The position numbers and the translations under genes were made by a program. Below are positions 13,633 through 22,808 of a DNA stretch of 64,000 nt, in pieces (position 1 is the stretch's first letter; every line of letters starts with the position of its first letter). The stretch comes from Bifiguratus adelaidae (lineage: Eukaryota; Mucoromycota; Endogonomycetes; Endogonales): assembly GCA_002261195.1 (NCBI GenBank), contig MVBO01000050.1:1-64000 (forward strand). Direction: 5' to 3'. The notes beneath the pieces are model-generated. The model saw only the letters and a program-made list of their open reading frames with translations. It had not been told where the DNA came from and made no database searches.

Positions 13633-13832
13633 ACAACCGAGCTTGGTGGAACGCGAATAACATGTCAAGCCGAGCAATCCTCAGCCTCAACGCTCTACAT
13701 TCGGCCAGTAGCAGCAGTGATGACGTTCGTTTGTACCATTTCGACTCACCCGATGCCTTCCTGCAAACCACAAGTGGCTCCGCAACTTACTTCGTTTCCT
13801 GTTACCTAATTGGCATCGGTACCACTACGACG
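13633..13832 (-). repeat. Duplicated upstream block B
   Basis: This is the second copy of the ~200 bp block described at 12496-12693, here upstream of array copy 2 in the 372 bp spacer between copies 2 and 3. The same landmarks occur in the same order. Stops break every minus-strand frame that is open in block A, which argues against a conserved protein. Confidence 0.65.
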
Positions 13833-13899
13833 TCCATAAATGCAAATCTGATCGATATTGGCAGTATTGGCGGTACCTGAAGTCTTTATGGCTGGGAAG

Positions 13900-14445
13900 T
13901 TACAAATGAAGGAGGAGGGTGGCGACGAGTAATGAAAACAGTAGAGTACCTGGAAAGTCTGAGACCGCGTCCGAAACTGCGCCGTTGGTAACAACCTTTT
14001 CAAAAGCGACACAGTGAGTGACATTGTTGACCGTCTGACGGCATCCGAGTTCGGACTTCTTGTAGGAGACCGTCATCCATATGAGCTGGCACACATTGCT
14101 ATACGCTGTGAAGTTGGCATAGATGGCATTGGCAAAATCGGAGTCTATATTGCCACCATCTGACGACGTCCGGTTGGTGGTGGAGCCCAGGCAAACTCCG
14201 TTTTGATCGTAGCTTATACAGGTAAACCCATCAAAGAGACCGTAAGGGGTGATCGTATTGCACAAGAAGCAATGAATTTGTTGGTCGGGTATATATGATA
14301 TCGGCTGGATGAAAGACGCCAAATGCACGTCCTGTGGCCAGCCTGGAGGGAAATAGGGTACTTCAAGCATTAGCCCTGACGGAACTTGCGCGTGTAGTAG
14401 CTGACAAAATATTAGCCCCAAGCATGTCGAAAGAAAATAACGCAT
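13900..14445 (-). CDS. Small cysteine-rich GPI-type secreted protein, array copy 3
   Basis: A 181-residue intronless paralogue. Signal peptide FLSTCLGLIFCQLLHAQV; a longer Pro-rich N-terminal stretch (VPYFPPGWPQDV); then IHCFLCNTITPYG, FTCISYDQNGVC, SNVCQLIWMTVSY, LGCRQTVNNVTHC; C-terminal hydrophobic tail LLFSLLVATLLLHL. It lacks the fifth cysteine that copies 1 and 2 have before the FANxIY motif, so one disulfide may differ. Several Asn-x-Ser/Thr sites. Closest in layout to copy 1 (Gln at CQ.., QT.NN). Confidence 0.75.
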   Translation of the reverse strand: MRYFLSTCLGLIFCQLLHAQVPSGLMLEVPYFPPGWPQDVHLASFIQPISYIPDQQIHCFLCNTITPYGLFDGFTCISYDQNGVCLGSTTNRTSSDGGNIDSDFANAIYANFTAYSNVCQLIWMTVSYKKSELGCRQTVNNVTHCVAFEKVVTNGAVSDAVSDFPGTLLFSLLVATLLLHL

Positions 14446-14920
14446 GTCGAAGACCGTTGATGGTCAGTGGTCACGTTGCTGTTCAGCTTAAATGAGAACG
14501 TTTTGGGTGAGCGGCCGGAGAGCGATGTATGTGACACTATAACGCTCCATGGTAACACGCAATCGCTTCTGACACGATGAAGAGACAGAATACGGACGTT
14601 GTTCCATTCCAAGCTCATGCAGTTTGGGAACCATGGTCGTTCTGTACCAGTTCGATCCCCCTATGAGTATGCCCAATTGGCTCCGCGACTAGAGTCATTT
14701 CCGCCTCAAACACTAGCATTGTACGACCATGTTGATCCTAAAGAATGTTCCTCAAATGTCAAATATGATTGATATCAGCAGTACACTGATTATGGCGGAT
14801 AACTTACCCAAGCAGAAAAGGCAGTGAGAACGACGAGGGAATATGTGTAGAGCGATTGAAGGGTTTGGTGCATTATGTTCGTACGAATGCTCACAAGTAA
14901 GATGGAATTTACAAGTACGA
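14446..14920. other. Intergenic spacer of array copies 3 and 4
   Basis: A 475 bp spacer. Near 14642-14690 it holds a short, diverged version of the block found upstream of copies 1 and 2 (TGTACCA.TTCGA..CCC and GGCTCCGC.AC). Nothing else stands out. Confidence 0.4.
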
Positions 14921-15479
14921 TTATACAACAAGAAAGGCGACGGCAAACAGCGCTATTTGCACTAAACCGTGGTTCCATCCCGGTGTAGATTGTGATTTGG
15001 AGCTCTTTGAGCTCACCGAAGCAGATTGACCATCATTGTACACAACACATTTGGTAACGTTGTTGATCATTGGACCGCAGCCAAAGTCGGATTGATTCGT
15101 CGACGTAGTGATCAACGTCACATTGCACTCGAGGCTGTAGTTGGTAAAATTGGAAAAGATAGAGTTCGCAAAAGGTATGAAACCGGAACAATTGGGCGCC
15201 TCAGTCTCCGTAACGTTGCCGCATATGTTGGGGTCACAATTGATTGGCCACAAGACTTGGTATAGCCAAATGCATCCTCCCGTGCTATTGTACGTGTAGC
15301 ATGATGATCCTCTAGGAAGGCCTGCCGATAGAGTGGTATTGCACTGAAAGCAGCGGGTTTCTTGCCCCCAATTGCGGAACTTGATATGCTCCCAAGTAGG
15401 GTGGAAGTTCCATGAGTCCTCGTACGAGCAGGACCCGACAGATTGCGATGAGCAAGGCGACAAGAAGTGAATGTTTCAT
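14921..15479 (-). CDS. Small cysteine-rich GPI-type secreted protein, array copy 4 (spliced or broken)
   Basis: The mature domain is clear: GQETRCFQCNTT, SSCYTYNSTGGC, a Cys-richer loop (INCDPNICGN..), ECNVTLITTSTNQS, FGCGPMINNVTKC, Ser/Lys spacer and the tail HGLVQIALFAVAFLVV. Its own frame has no ATG. A good signal peptide (LLVALLIAICRVLL) follows an ATG at 15479 but in another frame. A 37-nt GT-AG segment, 15389-15425, would join them in frame; that is shorter than the other introns seen here, and the equivalent stretch is coding in copy 2. So this is either a gene with a very short intron or a recently frameshifted copy. Confidence 0.55.
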
Positions 15480-15827
15480 AAAAAGTTTCCGATGGCTACC
15501 ACAAAGTTTTATACGCTTATGTTTGGCTTGGCCAGGGGCTTGGTTTTGACCCTTGGTAGCACCAAACCAAAAGATCTCGTAGTAACAAGACTATACCCCA
15601 CAGCCGCAACATGTGATATTAAACAGCAAAATCACGCGAGGTCATTCGGCGTCGTCGCATACGCGACACGAATAAGGGGCATCATACATAAGTGCATATT
15701 CTTACTTCACAGTAACCCAGTGCTGACGCCTAGAGCATTGAAAGTGCGTATGTATATACATCTCGTCTATAATTACACATAAGTTCAAGATTGACGGCGC
15801 AGAGCAACATGCTGCGTCCGTCTAATT
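15480..15827. other. Intergenic region
   Basis: This 348 bp stretch between array copy 4 and the Ada-like gene shows no gene and no copy of the array's upstream block. An imperfect inverted motif (CTTGGTTTTG ... CAAACCAAAAG) lies near 15540-15572; its meaning is unclear. Confidence 0.3.
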
Positions 15828-16682
15828 TTACACGCGCGATAGATCCGATGTCAGGAGCAGTTCAAGGTTCATATCGAGAAGTGTAGCGGCATCTGGAGTG
15901 GTAGAGAGCATCGACGGGGCAGTGTCGATCGCAACTTGCTCAGTTGTTGATCCTTCTGCGCTTCGACGCAGCCAATCTGCGACATCAAATTCCAGTCCTT
16001 CCTGAAGGCCAACAGATGTATTCGCCATTCCTTTCCCAGTGTCCGAATGACGATTTAGGTGACTACCTGGCACGTCGTCATGATATAGCTCTGGTTGAAA
16101 GGTCGACGTCGAGGCGTCGCCCAGCAAATTGACGCCGAAATGACCGAGGTCTGACACTGAATAAGGAGATGCTGGAGTGATCAACGTCTCCTGCTCTGCG
16201 TCTGACAGGGTGCTCCCTGATGTCGGCGTGATACCACCCGCTCGCTTCTGCTTATCATTCTTGTACTTGTTTGCATACCCCTTCGGAGTCAAGCCACAGC
16301 TAGCCTTGAACACGCGATGAAAGTGAAACTCCGTCAATCCAACTTCGTTTGCAAGAACTTTGAGAGAAAACGCTTTCGCATTCAGATCGGCATCGACGGC
16401 CTCTTCAATCATCCGCTTGATCTGCTCAACCTTTTGCGTATGCCCATTCCTGTCCCATATCTCAACGTCGGGTTTACACCGTTTGCAGGCTCGAAAACCT
16501 TGTTTGGCCGCTTCGGCTGGCGTAGAATAAAAGACAACATTCGCGCGACGGGCAAGCCGAGAAGGACAGACTGGACGACAGTATATGCCGGTTGACTTTA
16601 CGGCATAGACAAACTGGCCATTAGAGTGCTGGTCCCGTACCACAAGGGCAGACCAGCGTTGTGAATCGGTAACAAACGGCAT
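15828..16682 (-). CDS. Ada-type methylphosphotriester sensor with AraC helix-turn-helix
   Basis: An intronless 284-residue protein. Residues 1-75 match the N-terminal zinc domain of bacterial Ada: DSQRWSALVVRD, FVYAVKSTGIYCRPVCPSR, GFRACKRCKPD, with the four zinc cysteines at 35, 39, 66 and 69; one accepts methyl groups from DNA methylphosphotriesters in E. coli Ada. Residues ~85-135 form one AraC-type helix-turn-helix (LKVLANEVGLTEFHFHRVFKASCGLTPKGY). The C-terminal O6-methylguanine transferase domain is absent. Instead there is a ~145-residue acidic, Ser/Thr-rich tail ending in alternating Leu/Asp, which could be an activation region. Likely a methylation-stress activator. Absence of introns and the bacterial architecture suggest old transfer from bacteria, as known for other fungal Ada proteins. 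Confidence 0.9.
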   Translation of the reverse strand: MPFVTDSQRWSALVVRDQHSNGQFVYAVKSTGIYCRPVCPSRLARRANVVFYSTPAEAAKQGFRACKRCKPDVEIWDRNGHTQKVEQIKRMIEEAVDADLNAKAFSLKVLANEVGLTEFHFHRVFKASCGLTPKGYANKYKNDKQKRAGGITPTSGSTLSDAEQETLITPASPYSVSDLGHFGVNLLGDASTSTFQPELYHDDVPGSHLNRHSDTGKGMANTSVGLQEGLEFDVADWLRRSAEGSTTEQVAIDTAPSMLSTTPDAATLLDMNLELLLTSDLSRV

Positions 16683-17070
16683 GGAATATGAGATCTCCCG
16701 CTGGCGTTCAGTGCGGGAATGCAGTATATTGCCACGTTGCCACTATAGAGTCCTGCAATAGAGAAAGAACTCCCGTCATTGTATATGCGACAAACGTTTC
16801 ATGAGGTGTAAGTGCTGCGGAGCAAGAGCTCTTGCTGTAAAAGTAGCCAATCATTGAAGCGTATTCATTTCCATTGCGATGGCGCACTTGACGTGTTTTT
16901 TGCTGCCCACGTTGCCACCATTGACGCCTAAAGATGACTTTACCCGGTCGGATGGATGGATTCAGAGCAAAGGAGCCAGAGGATGCAACGAAAGTGTACG
17001 CAATATATACACAAAATAACCTGGATCACATCTTGTCTGTAACGTCTGCCGGCAATTGGCTCTGTAAATG
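16683..17070. promoter_or_regulatory. Promoter region of the Ada-like gene with a 12-bp direct repeat
   Basis: This 388 bp gap holds the promoter of the Ada-like gene and the 3' flank of the OrsD-like gene. The 12-mer CCACGTTGCCAC occurs at 16732-16743 and again at 16907-16918 in the same orientation, about 50 and 225 bp upstream of the start codon. It may be an operator; this rests only on the repetition. Confidence 0.35.
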
Positions 17071-19477
17071 TCAGCAGTCATAGAAAGGCAGGGATGGATG
17101 GTCAGCGGGCGTTGGGTCCTTGTCAAACTCGTCTGCTGAATCAAGAAATTTCACGAATTCGTTGTCTATTTCCTCAGGTTCGTCTGAGGCCGTACTACTC
17201 GATACGGACGCGAGCGAAGGCTGATCTATCGGAGGTGACTAGAGGAAAATCAATTGTGAGCGGCTAAGCGCAATTGCATTATGATCACCTACTCTAAGCT
17301 CATCATCCACGTTGGCCCACAGCTGTGTCTCGCATATGTCTCGATCTTGCTTGACCTTTACATGTTCAATCAAAGAGTGTTGCTCGCCCAACACGCGTCT
17401 ATACTGCTCGTTCTTTTCTTCCCTTTCTTCTTCATTTTCCTCAGGAAAATCAAGGTCCTGGATTCCATTTCGCTCCACTACAACCTGGAAAGCGTCCTTC
17501 TCTGATCGGAGCTTCGTTATACGCGCGGCGATCTTTGCTTCGACATCATTCATCAAGATACGTTTCGGCCGATGGGGGACCGATCTGTGAAATACGTTGA
17601 AAACAATGTTGCTGCTGCATGTTCGTACTTACTCTCTCAGAGACACTTTGATGCCTCCAAATGGATCGACAAGATCACCAATATCTAGCGTGGGAACAGG
17701 CACATGTAGACGTTGTCGCTTTCGAACGTGATGCTCATCGCTGCTCTTCCCATCCGACGGTCGTTTACGTTTGGGCAAATACCGAGGACTCAAGAACTTT
17801 GCCTTTGGAGTATCTAAAAATTAAGTATGAGTCAATGACAGCCAGCTAATAACAAACACTTACCAGCATTCCTATGTTTCAGGCGCGTCCGATTCTTCTC
17901 GGGTACGCTAACTGTGAAAAAGCACGGTCGGACATGATACCTTCCAAACAAGCTTTGCATCCTAACACACGAGTAAGGCTGTCGTTGTCCCTTGCTGTCC
18001 CAGTTATGCATAGCAACACAGTGACGACGCATAACCTTCTGACTGTTGGAAAGGAATGCACAGCCACCACGATTGCACTCAAAGCCACGGAATATAGGCA
18101 GTCCTTCGATGGGTTGACTCCGAGGTCGTGGTGTGCGAACCGAATCCACATTGTTTGCAAGGCCGAGCTTGCGCAGCGTATCGATGATTTCGTTATTCTG
18201 AGGATGCGGGTGAAACTCCGTCAAGTGTCGACCGATACCTTCACTGTGGAGGCAAACACCGTGCTGACGACACACTATGACTCGCAATTTTGGCAAGAAT
18301 CGCAGAAATTCAGGCTGTTTTGGAGGAGCCACGTCCCTCGGCTTCTCCTGGGTCGTTTCGATTTTTGTCAGTTGGTTTCCTGGGCACTCATGTTAGTGAA
18401 GAGCACATGCGTCTTTGCTCACTTACTGTCTTCGTCAGATTGAAGCGGTGTAATCCTTCTCTGCCGTTCTTGTACAACGAAATATGGTCGAAAATCTTCA
18501 AAACCAGCCAAAGTCTGCAATTTGACGGCCGTATATATTGGAGATGACATTTTGGGATTCCATCCATGCTTAGTAGAACAATGTGTTTGTATCTTCTGGA
18601 GACTCGTAGAGCGAAAGCGACATACGGCATGTTTGCACGCGAATCCGTCAAAGACTGGTAGGCCTTCAATGGGATCGCTACCGTCGAATGGCAAACGCAT
18701 CCCCGTTTTGCCCTCTGCAAGATTGCATTCTTTGAATGAAGCAGCCGTCTTTCGACTTTCATATGATCCCATGCGGTGAGCCTCTTGCAGGTGTTGGTTC
18801 AAATTTTGCCGGTGAAGGCAAGCGCCATGTTCCCGACACAGCACAGCGCGGGCATCTGGCAGGAAGACTAGAAACTGTGGCTGTACGACAGAAACCTGAG
18901 CGTCCACCGAATCCAAGGAGCGTACAGAAGCTGCTTCTTTGACGTCTGACATATCAATATTAGCAAAATCGAACCCGCGTGTTGCTTTTGACTGACCTTC
19001 AGCCCAATCTTTGACAGCTTGTTGAGTTGCGTGTTCCTGCACGATAAAGTATCTTCTTAGCATCCCTGCTCCAAAAACAGACTGCATGTTGATAGCAGAA
19101 TACGGGAGTTGCTGCGTCTGACTATTCCAGCCATGTTCTGCAGCACAGTGTACCTGGGTGTAAGTAACACTCGTAGAGCGGAAGCGACAGCCTGGATGTC
19201 GGCAAGCAAAGCCATTCAATATTGGCACACCTTCGATGGGACGGTCACCGTCAGCTGGTAAATGTATGCCGTCGGAGTTCTCGGCAATATCTAGGTCTTG
19301 GAGTGACGCGACTATTTGCTTGCTCTCCTGAGTAGTAATAGAATGAGCTGCCTTCAAGTGCTTCCCGATACTTTCTCGATGGAAGCATAAGCGATGGTCG
19401 CGACACAGTACAGCACGCATGCTTGGCAGATATGAGAGAAAGTCTGGTAGCTTCGGAGGTCCCGGACCTTCAGCCAT
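17071..19477 (-). CDS. Triple OrsD-like zinc-finger protein
   Basis: The protein starts at the ATG at 19477 (MAEGPGPPKLPDF) and carries three tandem units of the OrsD-like (F9775/orsellinic acid cluster protein D, DUF3505-type) C2H2 domain. Each has F..FLP..R.VLCR.H..CLH...I..HL...H, then PIEG.P...GF.C....C.F.S.S......H....H.W, ending in MQ..FG....R.YFxV. Units 1 and 2 share the large first exon; unit 3 follows an intron near 18365-18410. Three further exons encode a basic NLS-like stretch (KRKRPSDGK, VRKRQRL), a coiled coil rich in Glu/Arg (ENEEEREEKNEQYRRV) and an acidic tail ending at 17071. The full protein is ~760 residues. OrsD-like domains have no settled biochemical role; nucleic-acid binding is plausible. 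Confidence 0.75.
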
Positions 19478-20252
19478 CTTGAACGCGGACGACTGACACG
19501 CATCCACGAAAAGACGAAAATGGAAATCGATCAAACGCGCGTTTGGCGTCGAAAGAAACAATGCGCGTCATTCTGCGCAGACAAATCAAGCTGGTAAAGA
19601 CTTTTGTGGAAAGGATCACGCAGTCTGGGTTGTATTAGGCGTTGGCTTGTCAACATGGCGCGTAGAGCGGAGCAATGGACGCGATGTTGCTCGAGGAGGA
19701 ATACGATCTTGGGTTTACACAGGTCGAATGCTGACATTGCGCTATTGTTCCTTATTTTGAATACCCAGTTATCATATCATCCCTTGACTCAGATTTCCAG
19801 ATGCATGAGAACCAACAATACGATTAGCATGTAGAGCATGCCGCCTACGAACGACCCAGGAATGATGGAAGCCCCACCTGTGCTGCTTCCGCTTGGGCTA
19901 GCGGAAGCGGTTGCATTGGAGTAAACAAAGATTTCAGAGTCTCAGCGAATTCAAAGGCCGAGTAACCTTCAGCTTGTGCAACCTTGACACCGACTATCAC
20001 GCGTCAATTCAAGGTTTCGGGCGTCGTTGCACAGGATGTTGGGAGCAGACCAGAAGTCATGGTTTACCCAATTGTGTGACAAATACGATCTTTCGTTTTT
20101 ACAGACAGCGCAACCTTCTTATCAGTATTGAATAATTACAATGGGAGAACGTGGTTCTAATCATTTGTGCAATAAGGCGAAGATGATAACGCCCAGCGGT
20201 ACTTGAGCCTTTGAGCTGGCTTAGCATGGATAGCATGGAATTTTGGTAACTC
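19478..20252. other. Region with only a possible GPI-tail exon
   Basis: A 775 bp stretch. Apart from the short minus-strand exon candidate at 19789-19940 I see no gene with support. An alternative minus frame (VKVAQAEGYSAFEFAETLK) overlaps that exon upstream and may belong to the same diverged secreted protein. Confidence 0.35.
19789..19940 (-). CDS. Possible last exon of a GPI-anchored protein
   Basis: The minus strand encodes a Ser/Ala/Gly spacer (SNATASASPSGSSTGG) followed by a hydrophobic end (GGMLYMLIVLLVLMHLEI) and a stop at 19789-19791, which is the usual end of a fungal GPI-anchored protein. An acceptor-like GCTGAG precedes it at 19941. Upstream exons could not be traced with confidence, so the gene may be broken or its first exon may be the secreted-protein frame at 20253-20441. 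Confidence 0.3.
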
Positions 20253-20441
20253 TTACAAACCGCCCGAACTGCCTCCAAGCCCACCTTGGTCGCCACCCGC
20301 TTCGCTGTTTACGAGTTCACCAAGGGCAGGTAGACCAGAGCCGCCGCCCAATTGAGGGTCGGGTTGAGGGTCGGCAGAGACGCCAGCTATGAGCGCAATG
20401 GCTCCAAGAAGTGTCAATAAAATTGTAGCCTTCATTATCAT
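20253..20441 (-). CDS. Very small secreted protein candidate
   Basis: A 62-residue frame from the ATG at 20441: signal peptide core ILLTLLGAIALIAGVSA, then a short Gly/Pro/Gln-rich mature part (DPQPDPQLGGGSGLPAL). It may end at 20253, or a GTAAGAG donor just before the stop could lead to further exons downstream. No family is recognised. The signal peptide is clear, the rest is low complexity, so the support is limited. Confidence 0.4.
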   Translation of the reverse strand: MIMKATILLTLLGAIALIAGVSADPQPDPQLGGGSGLPALGELVNSEAGGDQGGLGGSSGGL

Positions 20442-21046
20442 TTCGTTGAACGAGAAAGCATTGACATTGAGTGGATTCATCATTTTATAGCCGAGTCTCT
20501 CATCCAGGGGAAGACCATCCCTGGTCTAATGAAAACAAAACGCATACATCAATGCAGGAAAAGATAAGCGCAGGGACTGGTATGATGACACGTTGACATT
20601 GTCACCCTCAGAATGTTGTCACACTTTACCAAAGTGCGGAGTAAATTAAGGGATCACGAATTACGTGCATGGCATGGGGTGAGATCAAGTGATCTTGGCG
20701 TGATCCAGGTAAGCTAGCCCGTAGCCATGCAGGGATAATGTCGCCTGCCTTTTTAATTGACTTCAAAGCGAAACTAGATGACATGCAGCCGCTTTAATTG
20801 CAGACACAGCTCGACGGAGGCATATTTGAAAGAAGGGGCTCATTCTTGTCCGTTTCGAGGTAATGGTACATTGCCTCGAAACTGATGGGCATCATGGTGA
20901 GGGACATGGCTATGGGTAGGTATTAATGGAACAAGTGGACAAATTCTGGATGGGGATGGCATGGTAGGCAAAGAGAGAGAGAGTAAGTCTGTCTATATAT
21001 CTACAAATGACACAAAAAGCAGATGAAGGCCCATAGATCGACCGAT
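20442..21046. other. Intergenic region 3' of beta-tubulin
   Basis: A 605 bp stretch with no supported gene. It probably holds the promoter of the small secreted protein and the tubulin 3' UTR. A GAGAGAGAGAG run lies near 20972. Confidence 0.4.
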
Positions 21047-22736
21047 TTAGGCTTCCCCAACATCAACGGCTTGAACATCGTCGTGTTGCTCGTCCATCGG
21101 CATATCACCATATCCACCATCCATCTCCTCCTCGTAATCATCTTCGGCAGTTGCCTCTTGATATTGTTGATATTCGGACACCAGATCGTTCATATTAGAC
21201 TCAGCTTCAGTGAACTCCATCTCATCCATGCCCTCCCCAGTGAACCAGTGCAAGTAAGCCTTGCGACGGAACATGGCCGTGAACTGTTCGTTGACGCGAC
21301 GGAATAGATCTTGAATGGCGGTAGAGTTTCCAATAAAAGTACCACTCATGGTTTGTCCGACCGGTGGGACGTCGCATAGAGTAGTCTTGACGCTGTTGGG
21401 GATCCACTCGACAAAGTAGGCAGAATTCTTTTGCTGAACCGCTAGCATCTGATTTTCCACCTCTTTGCTAGAGATTTTGCCTCTGAAAATGGTTGCCACG
21501 GTCAAATACCGACCATGGCGAGGATCTGCAGCAGCCATCATATTGCGAGCATCAAACATTTGCGCAGTAAGCTCGGGAACAGTGATGTTGCGATATTGAG
21601 CGTTGACAGCAGCCGTCAATGGAGCGAAACCAACCAGGAAAAAATGCAGACGAGGAAAGGGTACTAAGGGCGGGCGGCTCAGCAACGAAACGAATTTATT
21701 AACCCAGAACTTACCCATATTAACACACAGCTTTCTCAAATCAGAGTTGAGTTGACCGGGGAAACGTAGCGAGGTAGAGATACCGCTCATCACAGAAGAG
21801 ACAAGCTTGTTGAGCTCAGGATAGCTTGGATCCTTCAGCTTGAGCGTGTTGGAGCAGATATCATAAAGTGCCTCATTGTCAATGCAAAATGTGGCATCAC
21901 AGTTCTCGACGAGCTGATGAACGGCCAATACGGCATTGTAGGGCTCAACCACAGTGTCGGATACCTTTGGAGAGGGCACGACGGAGAATGTGCTGAGCAT
22001 GCGATCAGGATACTCCTCACGAATTTTGGAAAGCAGTAAGGTACCTAGTCCAGAACCGGTGCCACCACCCTGGGTAAAAGTGAGCAACATGACAACAGCG
22101 AAAGGATGCGCGGCTTACGCACCAGTGAATGGCAGACTTGGAAGCCCTGCAAGCACTCGGCGTTCTCGGCTTCTTTACGGACAACATCCATAATATTTTC
22201 AACAAGTTCAGCACCTTCCGTGTAATAGCCTTTGGCCCAGTTGTTTCCGGCACCCGAGTGTCCGTAGATGTAGTTGTCTGGGCGGAACATCTTGCCATTA
22301 GGGCTTGCCTTGACGGTGTCCATTGTGGCGGATTCGAGGTCTATCAGGACGGCTCTAATTGCCACGTTGAAAATTAGCAAATTTCACGACAGCTTCCAGA
22401 CGTGCTTTACCTGGGTACATAGCGGTTGTTGCCGGCTTGGTTGTAGTAAACATCAATTCGCTCTAGCTGGTTATCGTTGGTGCCATGGTAGTTGCCGTTC
22501 TGATCAAGCCCATGCTCGGCACTGACGGTCTCCCAAAACTTGGTACCAATCTGCGAGACGATATTAGACTGCTGCGCCTGCATACACTTGCCACTCATGG
22601 CGAAAGAGCGCGCCATCCACGTACCTGGTTACCGCACTGACCTGGAGTAAAGGAACGTACATGAATACGCAAATACGTCGAATAAGAGTACCGTGGCTGA
22701 ACACATACCTGCTTGTAGATGAATAATCTCTCTCAT
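21047..22736 (-). CDS. Beta-tubulin, divergent form
   Basis: The N-terminus is split into two tiny exons ([15 protein letters not shown]) before [16 protein letters not shown], as in many fungal beta-tubulins. The tubulin signature GGGTGSGLG is at residues 140-148, where an intron ends. Residue 198 is Ala ([13 protein letters not shown]; codon GCC) where beta-tubulins normally have Glu; Phe167, Phe200 and Leu240 are kept and residue 165 is Ser. The M-loop reads [12 protein letters not shown] instead of the usual S-R-G-x-Q-Q-Y-R. The C-terminal tail is acidic and ends [11 protein letters not shown]. Ala198 is a classic benzimidazole-resistance residue, so this isotype is probably insensitive. 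The start codon is only 72 bp from the MCC beta stop on the same strand. Confidence 0.93.
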
Positions 22737-22808
22737 GTCAACTGTCAAAGGAACGCAAGAACTCGAGAAAACGCGTCTTATATTTCTATATATGGAAGCG
22801 TGACGTCA

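Noticed and set aside
14641-14700. GTTCGATCCCC resembling a tRNA T-loop
   Set aside because: No cloverleaf can be formed with the flanking bases and there is no matching A box.
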